DNA of 64,000 nt from Oceanobacillus jeddahensis (GTDB lineage Bacteria > Bacillota > Bacilli > Bacillales > Amphibacillaceae): contig NZ_CCDM010000004.1 in the NCBI RefSeq assembly GCF_000750635.1, positions 1 to 64,000 of the forward strand, written 5' to 3'. Under the pieces are notes generated by a model. The model was not told the origin of the DNA and searched no databases. It saw only the letters and a list, made by a program, of their open reading frames with translations. Below, in pieces: positions 26,769 through 35,700 of this stretch. Position numbers and translations under genes: made by a program. Each line of letters begins with the position of its first letter. The stretch's first letter is position 1.

Positions 26769-27889
26769 GGAAACCCTATATTATTATTGGCGGCGGCATT
26801 TTAGGTGCCAGCACCGCTTTTTATCTTACGCAGCAAGGCGCAGAGGTCATTTTGATTGACCGGGATGATGAAGGCCAGGCAACGGATGCTGCTGCAGGAA
26901 TTATTTGCCCCTGGATTTCCCAGCGCCGCAATAAAAAATGGTACCACCTTGCTAAAAACGGCGCTCGCGTGTATCCATCATTAGTAGCTGATTTAGAAAA
27001 ACTCGGTGAAAAGGATACAGGCTATAAGCAGGTCGGCGCACTCAGTCTACATACGGATTCTAACAAGTTAGATGGTATGGAAGAAAGAGCATATAAAAGA
27101 CGTGAAAATGCTCCCGAAATTGGAGATATCTCCAGATTAACTGCGGAAGAAACACAGCAGCGTTTCCCTATATTAAACAAGGACTATCAAGCTGTCTATA
27201 TAAGTGGTGCCGCACGAGTAGATGGAAGAAAGTTATTGAACTCCTTAAAAAATGCAGTTAGGAAAAACGGTGCTGTACTTTTATCTGGAAACGCAAAGTT
27301 ACATGTAACCGAAGATAAAGTAACAGGTGTTGTATGTAATGGGGAAATCATAGAGGCCGGCAAAGTTATTTTAACAAGCGGTGCTTGGATGAAAGAAACA
27401 ACAGAACCTCTCGACATCCAGTTGGATGTTTCATTTCAGCGTGCACAAATTATGCATTTAGAAATTCTAGGGTTAGAAACTGCCGATTGGCCAGTTGTCA
27501 TGCCACCGGGAAATAAATACTTACTTTCTCAGGATGATCATCGCTTTGTCATTGGCTCTACTCATGAGGATCAAGTTGATTTTGATTATCGGGTTACCGC
27601 AGCTGGCATACATGAAATTTTAGACCAGGGATTTGCTATTGCACCAGATTTAGCAGAAGCAACTATTTTAGAAACCCGTGTCGGTTTCCGTCCTTATACA
27701 CCTGGTTTCCTGCCTGTTATTGGCGAATTACCTGAGCATTCCAACGTTCTTTTAGCAAACGGATTGGGTTCATCCGGTCTAACTATGGGCCCTTACCTGG
27801 GGCAACAGCTTGCTAAATTAGCTTTCGATGAAAAACCAGATATTAATTTAGATCATTATGATGTGAAATCCGCAATGAAGCTTCATTAA
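26765..27889 (+). CDS. FAD-dependent amino acid/amine oxidoreductase (DadA/DAO family)
   Basis: This 374-aa enzyme has an N-terminal Rossmann FAD motif, IIGGGILGASTAFYL, with an acidic end at LIDRD. The DAO C-terminal LETRVGFRPYTPGFLPVIG and NGLGSSGLTMGPYLG are also present. It oxidises an amino acid or amine to an imine. It is coupled to the DinB gene, and a 43-codon membrane gene follows. The substrate cannot be told. Confidence 0.85.
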   Translation: MRKPYIIIGGGILGASTAFYLTQQGAEVILIDRDDEGQATDAAAGIICPWISQRRNKKWYHLAKNGARVYPSLVADLEKLGEKDTGYKQVGALSLHTDSNKLDGMEERAYKRRENAPEIGDISRLTAEETQQRFPILNKDYQAVYISGAARVDGRKLLNSLKNAVRKNGAVLLSGNAKLHVTEDKVTGVVCNGEIIEAGKVILTSGAWMKETTEPLDIQLDVSFQRAQIMHLEILGLETADWPVVMPPGNKYLLSQDDHRFVIGSTHEDQVDFDYRVTAAGIHEILDQGFAIAPDLAEATILETRVGFRPYTPGFLPVIGELPEHSNVLLANGLGSSGLTMGPYLGQQLAKLAFDEKPDINLDHYDVKSAMKLH

Positions 27890-27907
27890 TGAAAAGAGGT
27901 GGCTCAT

Positions 27908-28039
27908 GTGAAGGGATCATATGTCGTTATCATCATTATTATTCTGATTCTCCTGACAGGCTTCTTTACCTGGTTATGGTTACAGGGATATCTTGAAAAT
28001 CAAGAAAGTATTGCAGTAAAAATCATGGATTTGATATAA
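27908..28039 (+). CDS. Small single-helix membrane protein, 43 aa
   Basis: GTG 27908 is preceded by AGAGGTGG with 5 nt spacing. The product starts MKGSYVV, then a run of Ile/Leu, and a Phe/Trp-rich end of helix (FFTWLWLQGY), followed by a short charged tail. It lies 18 bp behind the FAD oxidoreductase stop and before a terminator, so it is the third gene of the DinB operon. I do not recognise the family. Confidence 0.55.
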   Translation: MKGSYVVIIIIILILLTGFFTWLWLQGYLENQESIAVKIMDLI

Positions 28040-28044
28040 ATTAC

Positions 28045-28094
28045 AGAAAAAGGACCAAATTACTCAATGATTTGAGATTCGGTCCTTTTTCCAA
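28045..28094 (+). terminator. Terminator of the DinB operon
   Basis: AAAAAGGACCAAA and the partly complementary TTCGGTCCTTTTT flank a hairpin with CTCA/TGAG inside, ending in a T run. Confidence 0.85.
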
Positions 28095-28096
28095 TC

Positions 28097-28741
28097 TTAA
28101 GAGGCATGCTTCTTATTCCTCTTTTTATGTTGATTATATTCGACTTTCAACACAAAATCCCCCAGTTTTAAATAAGTGGCCTGGAATATCGGACTTTGGA
28201 TGAAAGTAAATACGAAAGTGAAAATAAATACCGGACCGCCGATAATCAATCCTATCACGAGCACACTGCATTCTGTTATAATTCGTACTCTGCCGATGGG
28301 CGCTCCCAATTTATCTGAAAGAGCAAGCATAAAACCATCACGCGGCCCTGAACCGACACCTGCAGCATTATACATTCCACCCCCAAAGCCCATGATACCA
28401 ATACCAATTAGTATAAACATAATATCCAACCATGTATCGGTTGCTGTCGGAAGAATTCCAGTCCAATGATAAAAATCAACAAAAGACCCAACAAGAATCG
28501 CATTAAAAAAAGTTCCTACTTTAATATATCTACGGTCTAAAATAAGACAAACTACAATTAAGATCATGGATATAATAATATTCCACGAGCCTATTGTAAA
28601 CCCTACCTTCTCAAACATCGCCACATTTAAAACATCCCAGGGATGGATGCCCAAATGCTGCATATTAATCGTCAATGCGATCCCGCTGCTGAAAACCATT
28701 ATTCCGAGCAAAAAAAATAACCATCGAAATGATTTATTCAA
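28097..28741 (-). CDS. YczE/YitT-like integral membrane protein
   Basis: This 214-aa polytopic protein has about five or six hydrophobic segments. FSSGIALTINMQHLGIHPWDVLN and the loop GVGSGPRDGFMLALS are marks of the YczE/YyaS group. I prefer TTG 28741 as start, as GGAAGGAAGG precedes it. The ATG at 28774 has no clear site. Function is unknown; in Bacillus YczE affects lipopeptide (surfactin-type) production. Confidence 0.8.
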   Translation of the reverse strand: MNKSFRWLFFLLGIMVFSSGIALTINMQHLGIHPWDVLNVAMFEKVGFTIGSWNIIISMILIVVCLILDRRYIKVGTFFNAILVGSFVDFYHWTGILPTATDTWLDIMFILIGIGIMGFGGGMYNAAGVGSGPRDGFMLALSDKLGAPIGRVRIITECSVLVIGLIIGGPVFIFTFVFTFIQSPIFQATYLKLGDFVLKVEYNQHKKRNKKHAS

Positions 28742-29005
28742 AACAAAAACCCTTCCTTCCAGATGAAGTTCCACAACGTTAGCAATTAAAATAAGTATAC
28801 GCTTTTTTGAATAAAATAAAAAGAGGATGTCTCAAAATCCTCAAACGCAAAGCATTGAGACCATACCCTGATTAAACATTTTAAACTCGCTTTAAATAGA
28901 CAGCTGCTTATATTTCGTTTTTTAAAGCAAAAAGAAACGGAATCTGTTATACTGTTTTTGGCAAGTGAATGATCAGCCAATTTATGCAGGAGGAATGGAA
29001 TCCTT

Positions 29006-29335
29006 ATGGAAGAAAGTATCTCTATTCTAAAATGGAAAGCATTTGTTGAAAATAAACAGAGAAAGAAACTGTTAGTAAAATTAATTTGGAATGATATAGA
29101 TAAATTAACTTTGCTTCTCCCTCCAAATATAAAAGTGAACGCTTTTATTAAAGATGAAAAAGAAGGCTATCTCTTTTATGATATGGAAGGAAACCTTATC
29201 TCTTCCCCTATTCCATCCATTATTCCAAGCAGTGCTTTAAAAGACGGTCAAATTTTATTAAAAGCTCTGAATGATGGACAAGTTACCGTCTATGGAGAGA
29301 AATTAAACAAAAAAGAAATTCAAAGTCTGTATTAA
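29006..29335 (+). CDS. Uncharacterised protein, 109 aa
   Basis: This soluble-looking protein has a basic N-terminal half and a C-terminal part with VTVYGEKLNKKEIQSLY. No domain is recognised. AGGAGGAATGGAATCCTT precedes the ATG. A -10 like TATACT lies near 28946. A terminator follows at 29338-29376. It is monocistronic. Confidence 0.6.
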   Translation: MEESISILKWKAFVENKQRKKLLVKLIWNDIDKLTLLLPPNIKVNAFIKDEKEGYLFYDMEGNLISSPIPSIIPSSALKDGQILLKALNDGQVTVYGEKLNKKEIQSLY

Positions 29336-29337
29336 AA

Positions 29338-29376
29338 AAACTCTAGGGATAGGCTATCTATCTCCCAGAGTTTTTT
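29338..29376 (+). terminator. Terminator after the 109-aa gene
   Basis: AAAAACTCTAGGGATAG and CTATCTCCCAGAGTTTTTT form a stem with minor bulges, followed by T-rich DNA. Confidence 0.8.
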
Positions 29377-29568
29377 ATTGGAAAAGGACTGAAAAACTGC
29401 AGAGCCGCTAAACAGAGTAAATCCGCGTTTTTCTGACTATTTCTTCATTTCCCATCCTATTTCGACCACAATGTTGTGAAAACCGGTCCGAAAATATGGT
29501 GACCTATTCTAAAACCGATACTTGGCAGAACAGAAATACGTTTCATTTATTGGATGCTATGTACATTT

Positions 29569-30315
29569 TTAATTAAAAATCAAATTCAATCCTCCAAGTG
29601 TTGCAAGGATTAAAATCATCCATGTAAATATCCGTTGTGGAATAAAGTTCAGTATTTTCGCTCCTGCAAAAGCGCCGGCTAAAATAATTGGAATCATCAT
29701 CATATTAACGGAAAATGTATGCAACGTAATCATATCGAGATGAATGTAAAAAGGAAATTTAATCATATTTACTGTTAAAAAGAACCATGCCCCAGTTCCA
29801 ATGAATTCTTTTTTCGGCAAGCCTTTCACCAACAGATAAATGGTCATAATCGCCCCTGCAGTATTCCCGATCATTGTAGTAAAGCCTCCAAGCACCCCCA
29901 TAAAAATAACAAACAGCAGCGATTCCGGAAGCATCTCATTAAAACGGCTTCCGAGCTTTTGACGTGCGAAATTCAGTACGATCATCAGTAATACAATGAT
30001 CCCGATGACAGGTTTTAACTGTGCATCATGGATCGTTTGCAGCACGAAGAAACCGATAACAATTCCAATTAATACCCAGGGCATTAAACGGATTAAATAC
30101 TTCCATTCTACATTTCTGCGATAATATGTAACTGCAAATAAATCACCGATTAAAAGCATTGGCAACAAAAAACCAACGGATTCTCTTGCCGGAAAAACAA
30201 ACATAATTAATGTCACTACTAAAATAACTAAGTTTGGCAGACCAGATTTGGAAAAGCCTATTAATAACGCGCACAGGCCAATCAGCACCCAATCCATTAA
30301 TTCGAGCCCAAGCAT
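29569..30315 (-). CDS. TauE/SafE-type (TSUP) membrane transporter
   Basis: This is a 248-aa polytopic membrane protein of the TSUP family. GFSKSGLPNLVILVV near the N-terminus and FMGVLGGFTTMIGNTAGAIM in the middle are the two family repeats. Members export or import sulfite, sulfoacetate, sulfolactate or other small anions. It lies about 130 bp behind the N-methyl-amino-acid oxidase gene on the same strand, so it may be co-transcribed. No sulfonate-pathway gene is seen nearby. The transported anion is unknown. Confidence 0.85.
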   Translation of the reverse strand: MLGLELMDWVLIGLCALLIGFSKSGLPNLVILVVTLIMFVFPARESVGFLLPMLLIGDLFAVTYYRRNVEWKYLIRLMPWVLIGIVIGFFVLQTIHDAQLKPVIGIIVLLMIVLNFARQKLGSRFNEMLPESLLFVIFMGVLGGFTTMIGNTAGAIMTIYLLVKGLPKKEFIGTGAWFFLTVNMIKFPFYIHLDMITLHTFSVNMMMIPIILAGAFAGAKILNFIPQRIFTWMILILATLGGLNLIFN

Positions 30316-30442
30316 ATCTCTTCTCCTTTAACTTCTGCTACATTCCATCATCATTAATAAACTGGAAATGAAAATGCATATCTAATTTGCCCAAACAATA
30401 TAGATTTGGTATACCTAACAAAAATGTATAGATACACCCCTT

Positions 30443-31588
30443 CTATCTGTCTACTATTTCATCAAACCGGCTTAACCGAAAGCTTTCCAGACTGACGGCT
30501 GATTCTCTTTCCGTTAATAATCTCGCCAAGCTTTCTCCAATGCCGCTGGCGAATTTAAAGCCATGACCGGAAAATCCACAAGCAACTATAATATTTGCAT
30601 GCCCGGGCAGATAATCAATAATAAAATCTGCATCTGGTGTATTGGTGTACGTACATACCCTTCCTTCTTTAAGTTCAATATCCTTCGAAAAATACTTATG
30701 AGCAAAGGCCAGCGTTTCCTGCTCATCTTCCGGGTACGTTCCAAATGGCTCCAGCTTTCCCGGATCAACTAAAGGACGTCCCTGATCATGCCTGCCGATT
30801 TTTATACCTGTTCCATCCATACTTGGAAAACCATAATATGTACTATCATCATCGATATGTCCCCAGCCCGGAAATGATTCTTCCGTATAATTCATTTCTT
30901 TTGTGGTCTTGAACCAAGAGAACGTCTTACGGACCGGGGTAAGAGGCAGCGTGATACCAAGCAATTTTGTCACTTGATTGGTCCCCTTTCCGGCAGAAAT
31001 AAGCAGTTTCTTCCCTTTAATTTCCCCATCTGTTAATTTGACAGCAATTTGATTAGAGTTTGTTTCAATCGCTTGAACGGTGTTATTCACATATATATCT
31101 GCACCATTTTTTACTGCTAATGACCGATAAGTTCGTACCGCGTTTTCACTGAACAACACACCAGAGTTTTTCTCAAAATAGCCAATGGAATCATCATCTA
31201 ATTGAAAACCCGGCCAGCGTTTGTTGATTTCTTCCGCTGTCATCACTTCCAGTGGAAGCTGGTGCGTCTCCGCTGATTTTTTAACAGTCTCTAAAAATAC
31301 AGTTCCTTTCACACCAAAGTTAAGTACGCCCGTCCTTAAAAAGATGCGTTCCTCTGTTTTCTCATCCAATGCTTCCCATAATTTTTGAGAATGTAATGCC
31401 AATGGAACATAATTCCCGCCTTCTCCATAAGCATGACGTATCAGTCTCGTTCCTCCATGATGGGAACCCGCTTCATGCGGAGGATCATAAGAATCAATAA
31501 GGGCCACTTTTTGACCTGATTCGGTTAAATAGTAGCCTGCTGACATCCCCATTGAACCTGCTCCAATAATAATAACGTCATATTCCAT
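30443..31588 (-). CDS. Monomeric sarcosine/N-methyl-tryptophan oxidase family
   Basis: This is a 381-aa flavoprotein. The Rossmann motif GAGSMGMSAGYYL is at the N-terminus. HHGGTRLIRHAYGEG is typical of MSOX/MTOX enzymes. ACGFSGHGFKFASG near residue 334 holds the cysteine that carries covalent FAD. It oxidises a secondary amine such as sarcosine or an N-methyl amino acid with O2, giving the amine, aldehyde and H2O2. It is 18 bp from the thioesterase gene, in one transcription unit with the acyl-CoA ligase gene. Confidence 0.88.
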   Translation of the reverse strand: MEYDVIIIGAGSMGMSAGYYLTESGQKVALIDSYDPPHEAGSHHGGTRLIRHAYGEGGNYVPLALHSQKLWEALDEKTEERIFLRTGVLNFGVKGTVFLETVKKSAETHQLPLEVMTAEEINKRWPGFQLDDDSIGYFEKNSGVLFSENAVRTYRSLAVKNGADIYVNNTVQAIETNSNQIAVKLTDGEIKGKKLLISAGKGTNQVTKLLGITLPLTPVRKTFSWFKTTKEMNYTEESFPGWGHIDDDSTYYGFPSMDGTGIKIGRHDQGRPLVDPGKLEPFGTYPEDEQETLAFAHKYFSKDIELKEGRVCTYTNTPDADFIIDYLPGHANIIVACGFSGHGFKFASGIGESLARLLTERESAVSLESFRLSRFDEIVDR

Positions 31589-31606
31589 TTTTATCCCTCC
31601 TTTTTT

Positions 31607-32080
31607 CTAGTCAGCAATCCGCTGTATTTTCTCATAAAGCTCCGGGTGTGTTTTACGAAGTTTTACAGGTTTCCATGCTTGATTAACCCACATATGTGTC
31701 GTTGCGCCAGTAGTCAGCAATTCGCCATAAGGTTCCTCAACAGTAGCACTTTCTAACCCATTGGTTGTCCCATCTTCTTCCGTTATTCTTCTCGCTTCAT
31801 ATTGAAAAACTAATCGAATCGGCGAATACTGCTCAATACGCGTAAATAATACTACTAAATCATCAAACCTTGCTGAACTTTTATATGCTGCATTGACGTC
31901 CAATACCGGTAACAGTAATCCCTGCTCTTCAATAGCATGATAAGACATATCAAAATGCCTCATCCACTCTGTCCGGGCTACTTCAAACCAAGTAATATAG
32001 TTCCCGTGATGAACAACTCCCATTTGATCTGTGTCTTTGTATTGCACGCGCATTTGATGCTGATGCCACGCTTGTGTCAT
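31607..32080 (-). CDS. Hotdog-fold acyl-CoA thioesterase (YbgC/FadM type)
   Basis: This is a 157-aa 4HBT enzyme. YKDTDQMGVVHHGNYITWFE near residue 14 has the catalytic-region Asp and the HxxY pattern of the hotdog class. ARTEWMR follows, as usual. I chose ATG 32080 behind GGGAGGAAG. It hydrolyses acyl-CoA thioesters. It sits between the acyl-CoA ligase and the N-methyl-amino-acid oxidase genes. Confidence 0.88.
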   Translation of the reverse strand: MTQAWHQHQMRVQYKDTDQMGVVHHGNYITWFEVARTEWMRHFDMSYHAIEEQGLLLPVLDVNAAYKSSARFDDLVVLFTRIEQYSPIRLVFQYEARRITEEDGTTNGLESATVEEPYGELLTTGATTHMWVNQAWKPVKLRKTHPELYEKIQRIAD

Positions 32081-32111
32081 TTTTCTTCCTCCCATTATTT
32101 TATTTTCATCT

Positions 32112-33848
32112 TTATGAACGGTTTAACTTTTCCTCTGCCATTTCTTGCAAACGGAATTTTTGAATCTTTCCTGTGCTTGTTAGCGGCCAATCTGAAGCTG
32201 ATATAACCCAAACATATCTTGGGATTTTAAAACGTGCCAGCTTATCTGTGCACCACTGAACGATTTCCTTTCTTGAAACAGCTTCTCCATCATACACTTC
32301 AATAAAAGCTGCACCAATTTCTGTGGTCATCGAATCTGGAACACCGATCACACCAACTTGGGCTACTACAGGATGTTCAGAAATAACCGTTTCCACTTCT
32401 CTCGGAGCAACCAGTTCACCAGAAACCTTATACATTTCTTTACTGCGGCCTAAAAGCTGAACATAGCCATTCTCATCTATTCTGCCAACATCGCCAGTTC
32501 GCAGCCATCCATCCTTATCTATTGCAGCTGCTGTTTCTTCGGGTTTATTATAGTATCCATTTGTCACAGATGGTCCGCGAACAGCTAATTCTCCAATTGT
32601 ACCCGCTTCTAAACTTTGCCCATTTTCTGGATCAACCGTCTGGTATTCTGTTGCATAACCTTGAAATTCAGCAAGTCCACTCGTACCAGCTAATTTAGGA
32701 CGCCCTACCCTCGTTGAAATAACTTCTACATCATCACCAATTTCTGTGGTTACCCCTGAGGAACTAACCTCTGTCTGCCCATACCCTGTGATAATCTCCG
32801 TCAAGCCAAGTATATCCCTTGCTTTTTTCCATACCGGAATCGGAGCAGGCGCAGCCCCGCACCACATGGCAAATAAAGAAGATAAATCAAATTCAGATAC
32901 ACGCGGATGATTTAATAATGGTACCAGAGTCGAAGGTACACACAGGTAATCATTCACCCGATACTTTTCCATTAACTCTAATGATTTTAACGGGGAGGCT
33001 CCGAGCGCAGAAACAAAAGAACCGCCCACAAAAGACATGGCCAGTATTGCTTCTACAATGGCAAAGCAGTGGTAAAATGGTAATGGAGCATACGTGACTC
33101 TCCCTGTTTCAATAGCACGGCTATAACAAGTGCTATATGCACAACGAAGCAGCATATCATGCGTGAGCATAACTCCTTTAGGACTCCCCGTTGAGCCGGA
33201 AGTATACATAATAATCGCTATTTCATCCGGATACAAAGAAGCATCGAAACGCTTTTTCCATTCTTCCTTGGAAACCTCCGTACCTGTTTGTAAGTATTCC
33301 TCCCATTTGATAAAGGAGTCCGGCATTTCCGTATCTCCTTCTGTCTCGATACAGATTACTTTTTCCAGCGAAGCATTGTCTTGAAATTCTTTTGTTTGCC
33401 ATAACTCTGCAACCGTTTGAGCATGTTTTTTATCCTTCACCGTCTCATGGATAAATAAGTGATTGGTATCGGATTGCTGTAATACATATGTTAATTCCGC
33501 TTTCGAAAGCATGGAATTCAGCGGGATAAATACCGCTCCAACCATAGATGAAGCTATCATGAGAGACGGATATACTGCATCATTATCCATCAAAACAGCA
33601 AGATGATCGCGTCTTTTCACATCATTATGTATAAGTGCCTTTGCTATTTCTACAGCATGATCCCATACAGCTTGATACGCATAAGTTCCTCCGTTAATAT
33701 ACATAAAATCCTGATCAGCGTATACTTTTACACTTTTTTGAAAATGCGCGGCAATGGTATCACGATTCCAAACCGGATAAGCTTCTAATAAATCTTTTCT
33801 TCTCTCATTTACCGTTTTTGTTGTCTTTAATCCTTGTTGATTGCTCAT
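32112..33848 (-). CDS. AMP-dependent acyl-CoA synthetase/ligase
   Basis: This is a 578-aa ANL-superfamily enzyme. YTSGSTGSPKGVMLTH is the P-loop (about residues 215-230). GYGQTE, WLRTGDVGRI and the C-terminal LTSTGKIQKFRL with its hinge and catalytic Lys are complete. It activates a carboxylic acid as acyl-AMP, then acyl-CoA. It is the first gene of the likely operon with the thioesterase and oxidase. GGAGG lies 12 nt before the ATG. The chain length of the substrate is not known. Confidence 0.88.
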   Translation of the reverse strand: MSNQQGLKTTKTVNERRKDLLEAYPVWNRDTIAAHFQKSVKVYADQDFMYINGGTYAYQAVWDHAVEIAKALIHNDVKRRDHLAVLMDNDAVYPSLMIASSMVGAVFIPLNSMLSKAELTYVLQQSDTNHLFIHETVKDKKHAQTVAELWQTKEFQDNASLEKVICIETEGDTEMPDSFIKWEEYLQTGTEVSKEEWKKRFDASLYPDEIAIIMYTSGSTGSPKGVMLTHDMLLRCAYSTCYSRAIETGRVTYAPLPFYHCFAIVEAILAMSFVGGSFVSALGASPLKSLELMEKYRVNDYLCVPSTLVPLLNHPRVSEFDLSSLFAMWCGAAPAPIPVWKKARDILGLTEIITGYGQTEVSSSGVTTEIGDDVEVISTRVGRPKLAGTSGLAEFQGYATEYQTVDPENGQSLEAGTIGELAVRGPSVTNGYYNKPEETAAAIDKDGWLRTGDVGRIDENGYVQLLGRSKEMYKVSGELVAPREVETVISEHPVVAQVGVIGVPDSMTTEIGAAFIEVYDGEAVSRKEIVQWCTDKLARFKIPRYVWVISASDWPLTSTGKIQKFRLQEMAEEKLNRS

Positions 33849-33947
33849 GAAAAAGAAAATCCTCCTTAAACTATTCTCACTCTATGTATATACTATTTTT
33901 TCATTATATCACTATGTATTCCGTAAATTAAATGACAGGTTCTAATA

Positions 33948-34683
33948 ATAAACTTAACTTTCGCACCTAAGAATAAGCATATATATCTTGCTATTTCAGG
34001 ATGAACATGTTCTCCAGTACAATGCTTACTTTTTAGTTACATATCCAGCTATTTTGGAATTGGTAATTGTGCATGGCTCCGCTCCGGGCAACCAATCCGC
34101 TCAGTTAGGATTCTATAGCGATTGAAAGAAATAACATTTTGATAAGTTTGAAGAAATAGCAGCTTTCCCCTAAACATACAATCCTGACAGCACAGATATG
34201 AAATAAAGGGGATAGCTTTCATGCACAGAGAGGAATGATTGTTGAACATTTTTACCATGCACCACAAAAAATCTCTTCTGTCTGATCTACCTTTTATTTA
34301 TTCAGCCATTCCACGTAATAGAACACCCTACTAGCGGAGGCGGACCGTTTTGACTCCTGAGGGATCAGCACCATCTGAAGATGCCCTTTTGCCAAGTGAT
34401 CTTCTTGGCAAAAGTTAGCTGAAGAGCGTGCCCCTAGGCAGACTAAAGTCGCAACGTCCTGGGGTTGGGGCTGCGATTACTCGCCCCACCGAAGAGCTTT
34501 TGCGATTAACTCGCCCCATCAAAAACCGTTGTACGTCGGAAAGCAAAACGGTCCGCCGCAGCGGTCGCCTTACACTTTACCTTCTCACCTTCTATTCTTT
34601 GTCAAGAGATTATCGATCGAAGGAACAATCAACTCCTGTTTCTATGGAAATGGAGTTTCTTTTCAACGTGTAAAAGTTAAGTA
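33948..34683. mobile_element. Element B, copy 2 (inverted), interrupted by repeat A
   Basis: It starts with CTTAACTTTCGCACCTAAG and ends with GTGTAAAAGTTAAGTAA; the whole is the reverse of copy 1 (25514-26190). Between GTGCCCCTAGG (34427-34437) and AAAGCAAAACGG, copy 1 is continuous, but here about 100 bp of repeat A is inserted. No intact transposase is present. The element fills the gap between the acyl-CoA ligase and the phosphoesterase genes, and no gene is seen there. Confidence 0.75.
34438..34539. repeat. Repeat A, copy 5, nested inside element B
   Basis: It runs from CAGACTAAAGTCGCAACGTC to TTGTACGTCGG. It has two tandem TGCGATTA(A)CTCGCCCC cores, GGGGC/GCCCC pairing, and GAAGAGCTTTTG shared with copy 2. 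GG at both borders may be a short target-site duplication. Confidence 0.75.
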
Positions 34684-34733
34684 ATAAAAATAAGCAATCC
34701 CATATTTAAAAAACAGGCATTGCTTACTTTATC

Positions 34734-35585
34734 CTATTGTTCCGATTGAATTGTAATCAAACTGATCTGACTCTGGTTAAGAAATCTTATTGGCAGCGCA
34801 GAGGTTCCTAACCCGCTGTCAATATACAAATAACGCTCATCCCCTAATGGATACACGCCCTTTTGCAATTCTGGAAATAATCCCTCATCCGGCGCAACAA
34901 GCGCACCTATAAATGGAAGACGCACCTGACCGCCATGCGTATGGCCGCTTAATACAATATCTGCATGAATATCCGGATATTTCTGAACAACTGAAGGCGC
35001 ATGAGAAAGTAAAATCGTATATTGATCTGTATCTAATCCAGAAAAAGCAGCAGTCATATCTTCATAGTCTGTGGATACATCGTTTACCCCTGCCATATTA
35101 AACTGCTGGCCATCTTTTTCAAATTGCGTATTTTCATTGCTTAGTATGATTACTCCCCTATCCTCTAATCCAGCCAAAAAGGCTTCTTTCTTAGGATTTT
35201 CATGCTCATGATTACCAGTGACAAAATACGTATCCGGGTTTACCCGTACTAATTCTTCTGCCAGTTGGAGTGCTATCTCCAAATTTTCTGTTTTTCGGTC
35301 AATTAAATCCCCTGTCAATACAATAACGTCAGCATCTAATTCTTTCACCTTTTCAAGCACCTGATCATTATTTTCCCCAAACAAACGGCTATGTACATCG
35401 GTTATTTGCAGTATGGTCAGTTCAGTGCCAGCTTCCAGTTTCACACTTGAAAACTGCTCTCTATTAACCTTAAATGTGCTTGTATCAAAATATATTTTAA
35501 TAGCCAATGATAGTACTGCCAGCAGGAGGATACTTAACATAATTCCTCTTTTTAAATTACTTTGGGTCTTCTTTTTTCGTTTCAT
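34734..35585 (-). CDS. Membrane-anchored calcineurin-like metallophosphoesterase
   Basis: This 283-aa protein has an N-terminal anchor (about residues 14-30). The metallophosphoesterase motifs are complete: ITDVHS, GDLIDRK, TGNHEHE, SHAP and GHTHGGQ. It resembles YkuE/YpbG-type enzymes and probably faces the outside of the membrane. Its substrates may be phosphodiesters or lipids. AGAGG precedes the ATG. It is monocistronic. Confidence 0.87.
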   Translation of the reverse strand: MKRKKKTQSNLKRGIMLSILLLAVLSLAIKIYFDTSTFKVNREQFSSVKLEAGTELTILQITDVHSRLFGENNDQVLEKVKELDADVIVLTGDLIDRKTENLEIALQLAEELVRVNPDTYFVTGNHEHENPKKEAFLAGLEDRGVIILSNENTQFEKDGQQFNMAGVNDVSTDYEDMTAAFSGLDTDQYTILLSHAPSVVQKYPDIHADIVLSGHTHGGQVRLPFIGALVAPDEGLFPELQKGVYPLGDERYLYIDSGLGTSALPIRFLNQSQISLITIQSEQ

Positions 35586-35658
35586 CTCTCTTAACCTCTT
35601 TATCTCTCTGATTTTCAGCAGAAGCTTATTACCGCTCCTCCCATTGAAATTTCCTCAG

Positions 35659-35696
35659 CAAAAAACACCAGTACTTCTATTGTACTAGTGTTTTAG
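35659..35696 (-). terminator. Terminator of the esterase/ATP-grasp unit
   Basis: On the minus strand, AAAACACTAGTAC and GTACTGGTGTTTTTT form a stem with a short loop, followed by T-run DNA. It lies directly after the first hydrolase gene. Confidence 0.85.
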
Positions 35697-35700
35697 CATT

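Noticed and set aside
28786..28980. 64-codon minus-strand ORF between the YczE-like and 109-aa genes
   Set aside because: No ribosome binding site or domain; it overlaps the likely promoter of the 109-aa gene.
34049..34267. 72-codon minus-strand ORF in element B copy 2
   Set aside because: No start site, not kept in copy 1, and lies in degenerate element DNA.
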